64,000 nt of DNA from JABABV01 sp965222755 (lineage in GTDB: Bacteria > Bacillota_I > Bacilli_A > Mycoplasmatales > JABABV01), in the NCBI GenBank assembly GCA_965222755.1, contig CBDCUK010000001.1:310001-374000 (forward strand). The letters are read 5' to 3'. Position numbers and translations under genes: made by a program. The notes beneath the pieces were generated by a model that was given only the letters and a program-made list of their open reading frames with translations, was not told the DNA's origin and did no database searches. Positions 23,521-38,455 of this stretch are shown here, piece after piece. Numbering within the stretch: position 1 is the stretch's first letter; the number at the start of each line of letters is the position of its first letter.

Positions 23521-23693
23521 ATTTTAACCTCCTTTAATGAATATAAAAACTATTTTAAAAGGTTATTTTTCAACTACACTATTTTTTCACTATATAAATT
23601 ATAACATTATTGAAAAAAATTAAAAAGGTATTTCATCATATTTTATCTATAAAATAAATACAGATCTAACTAAAAATAATAAAGAGGTGTTAT

Positions 23694-24224
23694 ATGTTAA
23701 AAACTACAGGATTGATTTTAGGAACTTTATCAATCTGTAACAATGGTAGTTCCCCATTAATATCAAATGATATTAACCTATCCAAAGTAAAACAAAATAT
23801 AAATGAATTAAAGCAACAATACAGACAGAATCATATTATTAATAATGTTGATTTAAAAAAAGATTTTTCATTATTAGAACAATATTCTCAACACAAAATT
23901 AAGCATTTTCAATCTGGAGGAATCGATAATTGAAAATGAAAATGATATGGTGCTCAAGTATGAGTTTCTGAAGGTACTGGTAGTCAAGTTCAAGGAATAA
24001 TCGATAATCTAAAAGACGGTATTATTAATTTTAATGAGGCTAAAGAGGAGATAACTGCTATATTAGCTTTAATTCCTGGTGTTCCTGGAGGCGCTATATT
24101 TCTTGGATTAGCTGCTGTATTGATTGCTCAATGAGCAGTAATCTGATCTAATACTGACGAAGGTGATGGTATTCGCTTTAAATTAACTTGAGCTTTAGTT
24201 GTTGTATGAGCTCATGCGCAGTAA
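23694..24224 (+). CDS. Secreted small protein, bacteriocin-like C-terminus
   Basis: 176 residues, read through TGA-Trp, start after AAAGAGG. The N-terminus (MLKTTGLILGTLSICNNG) could be a short signal peptide. Residues of about 25-80 are polar and helical. The C-terminal 75 residues have a Gly/Ala-rich hydrophobic hairpin (ILALIPGVPGGAIFLGLAAV) followed by GDGIRFKLTWALVVVWAHAQ. This 'hydrophobic loop then G.GI/V.f...W...Q' ending recalls unnamed secreted proteins of Firmicutes, some suspected to be antimicrobial. That resemblance is from memory and weak. No immunity or export gene is obvious, though small membrane protein genes flank it. Confidence 0.6.
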
Positions 24225-24263
24225 TATATTTTTATTATTACCCAAATATATATTAAACTAATT

Positions 24264-24307
24264 AAAAATAACTATTAATAATTTATAAAATAATAGTTAT
24301 TTTTTGT
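24264..24307. terminator. Terminator after the 23694 gene
   Basis: AAAAATAACTATTA and its complement with a T run. Confidence 0.7.
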
Positions 24308-24350
24308 TATCAATTGGATTCATATTAATCTTTTCTTGACTTGAATTTTT

Positions 24351-24672
24351 CTAACGGATAATCCCAATTATTAATCCCGCAATTCCTAAAGTAATAATTA
24401 TCAAAGGTAAAAGTAATAGATGTCATCATAGATTTTGAAATGGTTTTTGTTTCGATTTAAATATACTAATTAACAAACAATATAAATAAATAAAAATCTA
24501 ACAACAAAACTATACTTATAAGGCTTATAAGTGATATTTTAATTATAGGCGATTACTAGGATCCGGCATCATAGTATCACGTCGTAGAAAAACGAAAAAA
24601 CAAGAATACCATCGTCATATTAAGAGCAATACATAAAATACTTAAACTAATTCAATTATTTGATCTTCTCAT
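24351..24672 (-). pseudogene. Probable remnants of small membrane protein gene(s)
   Basis: An ATG at 24672 opens 38 codons (MRRSNNWISLSILCIALNMT ... WYYDAGS) ending at 24556, with one hydrophobic segment. A second open piece ends at 24351 with a Trp-Trp pair and a hydrophobic stretch (HLLLLPLIIITLGIAGLIIG) but has no ATG start. TGA-Trp use and order suggest one decayed membrane protein gene like those at 14970 and 23113. Support is limited. Confidence 0.35.
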
Positions 24673-24766
24673 TTCTTTTTTTCTTTACATTACTAGTGTT
24701 ATTGATTTATTAAAGTATATATATTACAATACAAAATTTATCACTATTAAAAAAGAGCATAAAAAA

Positions 24767-24800
24767 ATCCTGAAACTCTTTTGGGAAAAAGTTTCAGGAT
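24767..24800 (-). terminator. rRNA terminator, 23S-5S copy 2
   Basis: Same hairpin as at 2295-2328. Confidence 0.85.
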
Positions 24801-24832
24801 AGAAGAAAAGGGGAATTAAAGCCCCTTTAGTT

Positions 24833-24941
24833 CGGCGTGGCATTGCGCTATTCTTGCTTATGCTACATTCGCCGCAAAGATGCTTGACTTCTGTGTTCGG
24901 TAAGGGAACAGGTATAACCATCTTGCTATAAACACCACACG
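24833..24941 (-). rRNA. rrf: 5S ribosomal RNA, copy 2
   Basis: Same sequence as the 5S gene at 2361-2469, at the constant repeat offset. Confidence 0.9.
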
Positions 24942-25038
24942 TATACACTTATAAGAGAATAATTCTCTCAAAACTGAAGAAAGTTTGACACTGAAAAGAT
25001 ACTTAGAACTATACTCCAATCAGCAAATATATTTTAGT

Positions 25039-27955
<2,917 letters not shown>

Positions 27956-28195
27956 TAAAAATATATATTGTTTATGCAATGAATTGCTCTATTGTGCCTA
28001 TTGATTGAGTTAATTCTAAGACATCTTTTTGATGTCTACTTTCTCCAGTTTTCAAAGAACTATTCCCATCTCAAATTGAAATGAGAGATAGAGAGTGTTA
28101 TATAAATAACCTCTCAAAAATAAATTGAAATTGTGATTTCGATCCATTTTTGAAAGACCATTCTAATGTGGTTTTGTTTATCGGACAACTAATAT

Positions 28196-28224
28196 ATTAT
28201 ATCAAATAATTTAGTAGTTGTCAA
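28196..28224 (-). promoter_or_regulatory. Promoter P2 of 23S-5S copy 2
   Basis: The minus strand has TTGACA, a 17-base spacer and TATAAT: a perfect sigma-70 consensus (-10 at 28196-28201, -35 at 28219-28224). Confidence 0.85.
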
Positions 28225-28293
28225 TGATTTTGTTAGCTAAATTACTAATAAATTTTTGTTGTTTTTTTTGCCACTTCTCAAAAGCGCCTAATC

Positions 28294-28322
28294 ATTATAA
28301 CGTAATAAAAATAGTTTGTCAA
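28294..28322 (-). promoter_or_regulatory. Promoter P1 of 23S-5S copy 2
   Basis: A second perfect TTGACA-17-TATAAT promoter (-10 at 28294-28299, -35 at 28317-28322), 98 bases upstream of the first. Confidence 0.85.
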
Positions 28323-29093
28323 TGATTTTTTAGCATTTTTTTAATTTTTATTTCAACTATTTATTAATATACTATTTTTCAAAAACCCAATCATAAATTA
28401 TTGCTTTTTAAAATTGCTAATTAAATAACAAAATTTATCAAAATGATCATAAGTTTTTGATGATTTTTTTCATATTATTATTAATAGTGATAATATCACT
28501 TTAATAAATCATGTCTAGTTTTTTTAATAACTATAAATAATTAGTATAAAAAACATTTGATAAAATACATTATATATAAAAGGTGTTTTAATATTTAGTA
28601 ATTCTTAAATATAATTTAGATAATCTTCTCGGAGTAAAAACATCATTTGATAACCTCTAATAAAAAATAATATCTGGAAAAGTTAGTTTAACATAACTTG
28701 ATTAATTAATCTTAAACTATTTACATGAAAAATTTTCTAAATGATAGTAATAAAATTAGATAGAACAGAACTCTGAGAAAATTATTTTTAATTTCTTATT
28801 AGTATTACTCATAGATATATTGATTTTTATTGGTAATAATGCTATTTTTGATGATTAGCATTATTGATTTTTTCCTTTATTACTTTTCTTTTTTTTGTTT
28901 TGAAATCAAATTTTAAAACTAGTCATAAATTATTAGTTAAAATTTAAATAATTTTATTTTTGTAATAACAAATTTTAAAAATATTAATCAAAAAAAATAA
29001 AAAGTAGTAGAATTAAGATTAAGGTGGCTTTTTTACCTTATAAAGTCACTTTATGATAAATAAATGAAAAAATAAAAATACGGAGATTATTAA
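28323..29093. other. Long AT-rich intergenic stretch
   Basis: About 770 bases without a convincing gene; short frames are closed by stops. A hairpin at about 28836-28877 (AATAATGCTA with complement, then TTTTTT) could terminate a plus-strand RNA. Just before the PTS gene, short inverted repeats (AAGGT..ACCTT and AAAGTCACTTT, about 29021-29054) could be regulatory. A small RNA or a decayed gene is possible but I cannot show one. Confidence 0.45.
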
Positions 29094-31763
29094 ATGCAAT
29101 TAATTAATAGAAATCAAATTTTTATTAATCTTGATTTCACCAAAAAATCCGCAATTTTTAAATTAATTTCTGAAAAAGCATTTGCTAATGGCGACATTAC
29201 TAATGCTGCTATTTTAGAAAAAGATTTATTACAAAGAGAAGCTCAAATTTCAACCGGATTAGAAGACGGGTTCGCCATTCCACACGCTATTAGTGATGTA
29301 GTTTTGGCACCCAAAATCTATATTGTTATTAATAAAAACTATTTAAAATGAAAAACCTTAGATAATAAGGACGAAGTCAAATATATTTTTGCCATTTTAG
29401 TTCCTAAAAATGCTAGTCATCTTCATTTAAAAATTTTGGCAGCAGTAGCTACAAAAATGAACGATCCTGCTTTTAAAGAATTAATTTCTAGTGGTGCCCA
29501 ACTTAATATTATTAAAGAAATTAATAATATTAAGTTGGTAGAGGAAGAAATTAGTCAAGAACCAATCCTTGATAAAAAAACAAAATCCAAGCAAATTAAA
29601 ATTGTTGGTGTCACATCTTGTGCTGCTGGGATCGCTCATACTTATATGGCTCGCGATCGGATTTTAGAAGCTTGTAAAAAAAATGATTGAAATTGTAAAA
29701 TTGAGACACGGGGCACAATTGGTCCTGAACATGTCTTAAGTAAAGAAGATATAGCAGAAGCTGATTTTGTTTATATTGCATCTGATATGAAAATTGATCA
29801 TAATCAATTTTTAGGAAAACGGATTGTTGAGAGTGATACTAATCAAGCAATTCGTAATGCCGAGGCGATTATTCAGAAAGCAATTAAACAAAAAAAGATG
29901 CCTCTCAAACAAAGCAGCGTTGGTGCTAAAGATAGTTTCGATGATAATGTTATTTTTAATTTATCATCGAAAGCAAAAAATAAAGCAATGCAAGCTTTAA
30001 TGACGGCGATTGGTTTTATGCTTCCTGTAACAATTGCTGGGGGAATCCTAATGTCGATCCCCAATATTATTGCCGCTCATAGTATCAATACCAAAACTGG
30101 TGCTGGTGCTAGTGATGCTTGAAACTTTGTGGGACAACCATTTTTGCATGGTTGATTTATCGTTGGTCAATTTGGCTTAAAGCTAATGCTTCCAATTTTT
30201 GGAATGTATTTGGCCTACGCCATTGCGGGGCGTTCGGCAATGCCGGCTGCCTTAATCGGAACTTATTTAATTAATGATTCGACAACTTTAAAATTATTTT
30301 TACCCCATTTTATTTCGGAATATTTCAAAAACCAAGGGAGTGTTGCTGCAAATGGATTTTCTCCACAAGCAGGATTCTTAGGCGCAATCGTCATTGGTTT
30401 CTTTGTCGGTTATTTAGTCCAGAGTATGAAATGGATTAATTGACCCAAAATGTTTAAGCCGGTTATTCCAATTATGATTATTCCGGTTTTATCAACATTC
30501 ATAACTTATGTTTTCACAATTTATGTAGCAGCAATTCCATTAATTTTTATAATGTTTGAATTTTTCAAAATGCTCCATTCCGCAAATCATGTTAGTCCAT
30601 TTATTTTACCTTTAATTGGAATGCTCTTTGCTGGAATGATTGCTTTTGATTTAGGTGGTCCATTAAATAAAACTGCTTATGTAGTTGCGATTGCAATTTT
30701 CACAACAGCAATTACTAATATGGCAAAAGATCACCAAACATTTACTTCATTACCATATAGTGATTTTGCTCCCCAAGCTGCTGTTAATGCTGCTATTGGG
30801 GTGCCTCCACTAGGGGCGTGATTAGCAACAATATTATTTAAGCGTAAATTCTCTAATGCTGAAATCCAAACTGGAAAAGCAGCATTTGGAATGGGTCTTG
30901 TTGGAATTAGTGAGGGGGCAATTCCTTTTGCAATCACTAATCCAATCAAAGCAATTACTGCCAATGTTGTTGGTGCTGTTTGTGCCGGGGCGATTGTTGT
31001 TTTATTTCAATGTCGCTATATCGCTGGTTTAGGCTCACCTTTAGGAACATTCCTAGGTTATATTCCAGCTGGGCGCTTTACTTATATTGGTTGAATTATT
31101 GGAACAGTTAGTGGTTCAGTAATTACTGCTTTAATTTTTGGATTCTGACGCCCACGCGTTGTCGAATACGAAGAAGCTTATCAAGTTGTTAAACAGGAAA
31201 AACGTGCATTTTACAAATCACAAAACTTAAACACTGCCTCAGCGATTGGGGTTTATAATTTCAAAAAAGTTAGTAAAACTTTTGGAAATAGTTTAATCAG
31301 TTTATCGCATCCCAAAAATTGAATTCGGGATCCACAAATGCATGGTGATCCCCAAGAATATAAAATTACTAAATATAAACAAAAATCTTTATTAATTTTA
31401 AAAAAATTACAAGATAAAATTGATAATGCCGATCAATTAGTAACTGGTTTTGAGAAATTAATTAGTACTGAGAATAGTTTACGTAGTCAAAAACGTCTCC
31501 AAAAATTATCAGATGCTAATAAATTTAAAGCTGCTAAATTCAATAGTTCTTTTAGTGGCCATAAAATTATTGCTAATCATCGATTAGATAATTATATTCG
31601 CAAAATTAAAAAACAAGAATTAATTAATATTAAACCATTAATTAAAAAAGAACATCACAAAATTAAAATTAGTCATTTAAATTTATTATTAGAAAACGTC
31701 TCTAATATTAAACAAGAAAATAAATTAAATCGTAAAATTGCTTATTTAAATCAAAAGATTTAA
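29094..31763 (+). CDS. PTS fructose/mannosylglycerate-type permease, IIABC
   Basis: 889 residues, open throughout with TGA-Trp. Domains in order: IIA with phospho-His 64 in GFAIPHAIS; IIB of about residues 165-270 with phospho-Cys 176 in VTSCAAGIAHTYMA; IIC of about 300-690 with fructose-family motifs (ISEGAIPFAITNP, AGRSAMPAALIGTYL, MIAFDLGGPLNK). It imports a sugar and phosphorylates it on entry. It converges with a GH38 alpha-mannosidase, the gene pair seen for mannosylglycerate use (mngA-mngB), so that substrate is plausible; fructose is the alternative. About 200 Lys- and Asn-rich residues follow IIC, a tail not normal for the family. Confidence 0.9.
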
Positions 31764-31773
31764 TTTCCTAAAT

Positions 31774-31814
31774 AAAAAAACTCCTGCTTATTAATTACAT
31801 AAGCAGGAGTTTTT
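31774..31814. terminator. Bidirectional terminator between PTS and mannosidase genes
   Basis: AAAAAAACTCCTGCTTA and its complement serve the convergent genes ending at 31763 and 31819. Confidence 0.85.
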
Positions 31815-31818
31815 GTTT

Positions 31819-34389
31819 TTAAATCTTAAAATTAATCGTGATAAATTTTTGGGGTTTTAATATAACACTATCAATTTCATTAGTATCGGTTTTTAAAAAT
31901 TGTCTTGAAAGTTGAAACTTACTTTTAATTCCGCTGATCATTAAATTAAATTCTTGATCTTTTTTCGTAATGTTACTAATCCGTAGTTCATAATTACCAA
32001 GTGGTGAAATTCGGAAATTACTAATATATAATTCCGAATTAATAGAAATTGTTATTAATTTAAAATTTGATAATGTTTTCTCTTGATCATAATTAACGAT
32101 GAATCGATCATCAAAAGAATCGATTCGATTTGGATCGTTATGATAATAAGTTAGTGGTTTGAAGAATCAATTATTTAATAATGTTGTGTAATTCTTAATG
32201 CCAAAACTAAATTGCATAGCAAACGTTAATTCTTGTTGCAAGAGTGCTCCGGGAGTGTGCATATTCATTCCTGATAATCGTCCTGGTCGTCAAGCTAAAT
32301 CAGATTTACCTAAATACTCATAGGCACGAAATAATGTTAATGTTAAGCAGTTATCTTTAACGCTGTATTCATTATTAGCGCAAGTTAATAGAGTAAAATC
32401 ATTAGCTTTTGGGACAAGTAATAATCCATCATTAGTACTTAATAGCGCTGGGTTTTCTTTATAACCTTTAGCTAATCAATCGTTTTCAGTAATATTTCGG
32501 CGATTCATTAATGCTAATGATTGACTAGCAAAAATATCATCTAATTGATTTAATTTAATATCTAAATTAAATGCCAACATTCATTTCACTGATTTACTTT
32601 GATTAATAGTTTTAATTTTTAAATCAAATGGTTGATTATCAAAACGACTTATTTCAATTATAAATTCTTGTTCTTGCTTATTCTTGTAACTAACACGATG
32701 AGCAAATTGACAATAATAAAAATTAGGTCTTTTAATTTCTTTGATAATATCATTTTTAACGCTTGTTTTTAATGATTGATATCCTTGTGGATTTGGTGAA
32801 AAGTCATAACCATCACCAAAATCATCGTAGGGATTAATAACAAAAATATCTTTGATAATTTTGTGATTAGAATTAACATAATCAATTGATTGTGAATTAA
32901 TAATGACGCTATTTATTTTTGCTATACTATTAGTTATTTTAGGGATAACTAATTTATCTTGAACTGAATTAATTTTAACTATTTTATAAGATAATCCTGG
33001 CATATTATTAATTTGAAATTGTACTTGATGTTGATAATAAAAATTTAGTGATGCTAGTGTTTGTTTTTTTTGAGAATTAGTAATTATAAAATCACTAATA
33101 TCAGAACTATTAATTTCAATATTTTTATCTTGATGATTTATTAATTGCTCAACAAACATTGATTTTTTATCATATGGGGCCAGATTAAAAACTAATAAAT
33201 CAGTTTTTAAATCTAGGTCTAAGCGATAATAAATTTTATTTAAAATAATATCAATTTCAGCTTGAATAATTTCGCTAGCTTGACTTAAACGATTAACAAT
33301 ATCTTTATTAGTAGCATCGCTGTTACAACTACCAAGACTATCGTGAGCTTGGCTTGCTAATAATTTATGAAGTGCTTCGTTCACAATTTCCTGGTTTTGA
33401 TATTGGGGATCAATTTGGCGATAAATTATTTGCAATGGTTCTAATTGATGATATATTAAATTTTCATTTTGACGAAATAATTGTTTGATATCATAACGAG
33501 AAGTTGTGATTGTCCGATGAATCCGCGCCACATATGGTCATATTAAACTACTATTAATTTCGTATTTTGGTTTTGAAGGGATGCTTTTAAAGAAAGTTTT
33601 AAAATCACTTAAAACTCATTCATGTTCTAGGTCTATTTGATTCAAAATCATAATTAATTGGGGAAGCAGTTTGACAATAGGTGATTCGTCTTGTCCGAAA
33701 GGAAATAGAATTTGCTGATTAGTATCTAGGGAACGTTCTTTAATTGCTTGTAGAATCGGAAGTGCTTTTGCTAAAATTTCCTTGGTTTCAGCTTTTAAGT
33801 TATCTTGATTAACTTTTGAATATTGAAATAATGAGCTAAACATTCAATAACCAGAATTGTAACAATAAGCTGGAATTGTCGAATTATCAATTCCTTTTCA
33901 ATTGAAATATAGTGTTTTATCATTATCTTCCTTTTTCATTCCGCGTCAAAAAATCATTTGATGTAAATTAAAATAATTAAAAATTTGGGGTAAGTTAGCG
34001 TTAAAACCAAATGAATCTGGTAAATAGGCGAGATCTAGACAATTTCCAAGGTTATTTGCTAGTGTAATCCCAACTTCTAAATTACGAATAATTGTTTCTC
34101 CTAAAGAACTAAACATATCTGGTTGTGAATATCAAGGACCTAGTAATAGTCGTTTTTCTTGAGCTAATGTTTTAATATCTGATTTTAAAGTTTGGAATTC
34201 TTTAAAATAATCGTTTAAAACTGACATTTGGCCATCAAGGACAAAACTTTTAAAATTAGGATCGGTTTGTAAAACTTTGACAATGTCTTTAATATTATTG
34301 GCAAATAAAGTATTGGCTCGACTTTGAGTAAAAAATCATTCACGATCTCAATGTGTATGAGCAACCACATGTACTTTTCATTTTTTCAT
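31819..34389 (-). CDS. GH38 alpha-mannosidase (MngB-like)
   Basis: 856 residues, near the length of bacterial MngB. The N-terminus has the zinc site HTHWDREW (His 13, Asp 15). Asp 125 in AYLPDSFGFNANLPQ is the expected nucleophile and third ligand, and ASQAHDSLGSCNSD holds the late His ligand. The central and C-terminal beta domains follow (NPYDDFGDGYDFSP, WRPGRLSGMNMHTPGALL). No signal peptide, so it acts in the cytoplasm. With the adjacent PTS permease it would hydrolyse imported phosphorylated mannosyl-glycerate to mannose-6-phosphate and glycerate; the substrate is inferred from the E. coli mngAB precedent. Another alpha-mannoside is possible. Confidence 0.9.
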
Positions 34390-34558
34390 AATTTTGATAC
34401 CCTTTTCTTAAATTAGCAATTTTTTAGAATTTTAATGATTTTAAAATTCTAAAATTAATTAATATATGCTTATTAATGCATAAAAAAATCATAACATAAA
34501 AAATAAAAAATGATATTATTATAATATAGCGGATTAAATAATCTAAAAGGGTGATTAA

Positions 34559-35284
34559 ATGTATAAAAAAATAAAAATTTTGACTACCTCTTTGAGTCTT
34601 GGGGCAATTTTAGTTAGCGCTAGTTGTGGACTTGTTAGTTGCGGTCATAAAGGTTCTTCAAAAAAAGATCAAGATTGAAATAAATTTTTAACAGCTGCTC
34701 AAGATGATATTAAGAATAACATTACTAAAATTGTCGCAGCTTCAATCCCGATGGGCTGAAATTTACATAATGATAGTGATGAAATAGCACAAGTTAAAGT
34801 ATCGACAAATATTAAAGATGAAAGCGTTAGTGTCATTATTGGTAATTATAGCACAAGAAATGAATCTGAATTTACGATTAATTATGTGATAGACACGCCT
34901 TATGTAATTAGTAGATGACTTTCATCAACAGTAAGTAATTGAGGATTTGGAGCATTTATGGATGATGCTTATAATTCGGTATTCACAGTTAATGGTGGTA
35001 AAATGTCTGATAATTTAAAAAAAATTTTAGATGCATCAGGAATTAATTATGACCCCAGTATATATACATCATATACTATGAGTAAAGGCTATGGTTGATT
35101 AAATCCTCTTTGATCTTTTCCAGCAGTAACTAACGCTGTCAAGAAACAAAAATATAATGGTATCATCAAATTAGAAGTTGCAGCACATCGTAAGGATGCT
35201 GTTGATCAAATCGATATCACTAGTTTATATTTAGAATCAGATCAAACAAAATATAGCATTAAAAATTTCTTCGAAAATATTTAG
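34559..35284 (+). CDS. Lipoprotein
   Basis: 241 residues, start MYKKIKILTTSL. The signal peptide ends in GLVSC (lipid Cys at about residue 28; an earlier Cys at 23 is an alternative). The mature part is unrelated by eye to the modular lipoproteins downstream and lacks their repeat motif. A TATAAT lies about 40 bases upstream. Function unknown. Confidence 0.8.
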
Positions 35285-35318
35285 AAAACAATCAACAATA
35301 ATATAACTTATCATTAAA

Positions 35319-35364
35319 AATCAATAAAACCACTTAATAGTTTAATTAAGTGGTTTTATTGATT
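35319..35364. terminator. Bidirectional terminator
   Basis: AATCAATAAAACCACTTAAT with complement, between convergent genes. Confidence 0.85.
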
Positions 35365-35385
35365 CGTTTTTTTAAATACCTTAAA

Positions 35386-35559
35386 TTATTTTAATGATAT
35401 GTGAATATCTTTTAATTTTTTAATCCCATTATTAAAATCTTGAGTTAGTTCATCCGTTGCTAAATGATAAACTTTTTTCACATTAATATCGCTTCCTAAA
35501 ATGATAATTGCGATTAATCCAAAAATTACTAAAATTGCTCAATTTCTAATTTTAAACAT
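35386..35559 (-). CDS. Very small membrane-anchored protein
   Basis: 57 residues, start ATG at 35559 after AGGAGAG. It starts MFKIRNWAILVIFGLIAIIIL, one transmembrane anchor, followed by a charged tail of about 35 residues (DELTQDFNNGIKKLKDIHIS). Function unknown. It lies downstream of a terminator and may be its own transcript. Confidence 0.65.
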
Positions 35560-35680
35560 TTATCTCTCCTCATTATTATTTTTATAAAATATTATAACAA
35601 CAATTTTACCATATTTTATGATTAATAAAGGGTTTTTTAGGAATTAATGGTTAAATTTATTAAAAAAAATGTCATACTTT

Positions 35681-35720
35681 AAAAAAATCTATCATTGTAT
35701 TACCAATGATAGATTTTTTT
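35681..35720 (-). terminator. Terminator of the 35752 lipoprotein gene
   Basis: AAAAAAATCTATCATTG and complement. Confidence 0.8.
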
Positions 35721-35751
35721 TGTAATAAATTAAGAATAAAAGTTTTGATTA

Positions 35752-38193
35752 CTAATTATAACTTTTGAAACTTCATCCATTATCAGGATTTTTGGCTAAT
35801 GGATCGAATGTTATTTTTGTGTTTTTGGCACCTTCTAACATAACTCATCATACATTATCTTGGTGAGGATCCGCTACAAAACTATAACCATCTTGTATAG
35901 GGAAGAGTGCGACTGCTTGTTTAACCGCTTCGGTTAAAGTTGTTTTAATATTACTGACAGTCCCAACTCCTTCATCAGTATATTTGTTTTGAAATGATCA
36001 TTTTTGACTTAAAGTGAAACTATAAGCTTGACGAGTAACTTGATCTGTTGCTGACTTAGTCATTACTTGGGCACGATAATTAATTATTAATGCGCCATCA
36101 CTTGTTAATTGTGAAGATATCAAATGACGATTAGCAACTTCAATTTTACTTTTTTGCACTGGTGTTAAACCTTTTTGATTTGGATCTTGATAACCTATAA
36201 TATGATCGGGATTCTTGTAATTATATTTTAAATCTGAATCATTTTGATTGAAACTTTTCAATACATTATTATGAGTTCAGCTACTATCACTGATTTGCGC
36301 TAGTTGAATAGCTAGTTGGTTATCAGGATTAAATAAATTATTAAGGTTGCTTGCTTCTCAATGATAATTAAATTTTAAAGCAATATTGAATTTAATGTTT
36401 TTCATTTTTGAATCATTATTTTTTAATTTATAAGAAATTATTCCTGTTGCCATATTATTATTAGATACTGTACTAACCTTGATTGAGAGATCAGAAACCG
36501 CACTAATATTTGATGTGATTTGAGTAGTCAATCCACTTTCTGCTCCTTGAATAGTTGCATGAACATTAAAAGTTGGAATACTTGGAATTGGTGCATACTT
36601 AATACTTCATTGTTTATCAACGTCATATTGAGACTGATCAAATTTAATTGTGGCAATTTTTTGTCTATTAGTTCTCACTATTCATTGATCATCTTGATTA
36701 TTAACGGCGATCAAATTAGTGTTATTGGGTAATTTTTTATCAGATTGTGAAACAGCATATTGTTTAGTTGCTTCAGTTAAAGTGGCTTTAATATCACTAA
36801 TTGCGCCATGACCATCATAACTTCATTTATCATTAAATTTTCATGTTTTAGTAAAAGTAAAAGTATAAGCTTGGCGAGCAACTTGATCTGTTAAAGAAGG
36901 TGTTGTTGCTAAAGCACGATAACTAATTTTTAACGCACCATCAATAGTAAAATGGGCAGATATTAATTTATGATTAGCAGCTTCAATTTTACTTTTTTGC
37001 GCTGGTGTTAAACCTTTTTGATTTGGATCTCGATAACCTAGAATATGATCAGGATTTTTATAATCATAATTTAACATTAGATCTTTTCGATTAAGACCAT
37101 TTACAACACCATGATAAGATGCATAATCAACAGCAGCAAAACGCATTGCTAATTCGTTATGAGAATTTAGTAACGAATTAATATCACTAGTTTCTCAATG
37201 ATCTTTATTTCATTGTAAAGGTGTTTGAAACGCTAAATTATTAATGCGATAATGTGTTGCTATAATAACACTTTCATATAATTTATATGAAATAGTTCCT
37301 ATCGCAATATTATTAGCTGATATTTTAGTAACGTTAATTTTCAGATCCGAAACAACACTATATTTTAGTGATGATAATTGTTTGCTTAATCCTATCTTAG
37401 CACCTTCTATAGTTGCATTTATTTTTATTGGATAAGATGGTATTGTATGCTTATCTGGATGTAGTGGATAGATTGTTGATTCTAATACAATATTTGTAAA
37501 AAGATATTTTTCAGTATTAACATAAAAATGAACTTGGGCTTTGATGCCAAAATTTTTATCTCCAATAATTACGGTTGTTTTGACAATAGCAGTTGAAACT
37601 TTAACTGGTACTCCATAAATTCAAATTATCTTACTTTTTTCAATATTGCTAACAGTAATATTATTTGATAAAACTATAAAATTACTTTTTGTTTTATTTT
37701 TAATGGCATTCACCAAAGGATTATATAATTTATCTTTTACAAATACCCCGGTTGCCGGTGTATCTGAGGGAATAGATTTTATTATTGAAATATCTGTAAT
37801 CGCATACTCTTTAGTACTGTAATAAAAATTAGCTTTTGCAGTCATTTTAATAAGATTATTATTAATAATTACTGTTGCTGCAATCTGAGCAGTCGCAGCT
37901 TTAACTGGTGTATTCTCAATTGAAATAATTATGTTTTTTTTAATATCAGTTGCCGTAATCGCGCCTTGAATATTTATAAATTGATTTCCAAATTTACTAG
38001 TTAATGAATTTAGAAGCGGTCTTCGTAATTGGCGATCATTAAATAAAATTAATGATGCTGGGGTTAATGCATTTGCCGGAATCGGATTATTTTGATGTGG
38101 TGTTATCGATTTCCCACAACTAGATATGGTTGCAGCGCTACCAGAGATAGCACCAATTCCCATCATTAATTTAAAGATGTTTGACTTCTTCAT
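35752..38193 (-). CDS. Large lipoprotein with two tandem 200-residue modules
   Basis: 813 residues through TGA-Trp. It begins MKKSNIFKLMMGIGAISGSA, lipobox ISSC (Cys about 26). Two N-terminal beta-rich modules are followed by two homologous modules of about 200 residues, each with a 'DHILGYRDPNQKGLTPAQKS' type block, a 'TDQVARQAYTF' block and a 'TEATKQYA' or 'TEAVKQAV' block. The latter modules recur in 46512-47834 and 49491-50429. The first 26 residues and the promoter region are nearly identical to those of 38456-40696. Surface protein; ligand unknown. Confidence 0.85.
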
Positions 38194-38312
38194 TGTTCGT
38201 TGGCTCCTTAATTTTTATACTATATCTATTTTTTCTTATATTCGATGATTTTAAAGTAGTAATATAAGAAAATAACCTTTTAATAGTAGATTTATTGGTT
38301 TTCTACAATTCG

Positions 38313-38339
38313 ATTATAGCACTTTTATCGGATTGTCAT
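38313..38339 (-). promoter_or_regulatory. Lipoprotein promoter (duplicated with the gene start)
   Basis: The minus strand has TGCTATAAT (extended -10) with a weak -35 (TGACA). About 150 bases of this 5' region recur almost unchanged upstream of the start at 40696. Confidence 0.5.
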
Positions 38340-38392
38340 TAATAAAATTGATATTTCCTTAAATTAAAGTTTAAAAATCAATAAACTACAAT

Positions 38393-38433
38393 AAAAAAAC
38401 AAACTATTTATTAATTTAAATAGTTTGTTTTTT
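38393..38433 (-). terminator. Terminator of the 38456 lipoprotein gene
   Basis: AAAAAAACAAACTATTTA and complement. Confidence 0.8.
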
Positions 38434-38455
38434 GAAAAATATTTCGAATTATAGA

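Noticed and set aside
28323..29093. A decayed gene or small RNA upstream of the PTS gene
   Set aside because: Only short pieces starting with ATG and closed by stops; no recognisable protein or RNA motif.
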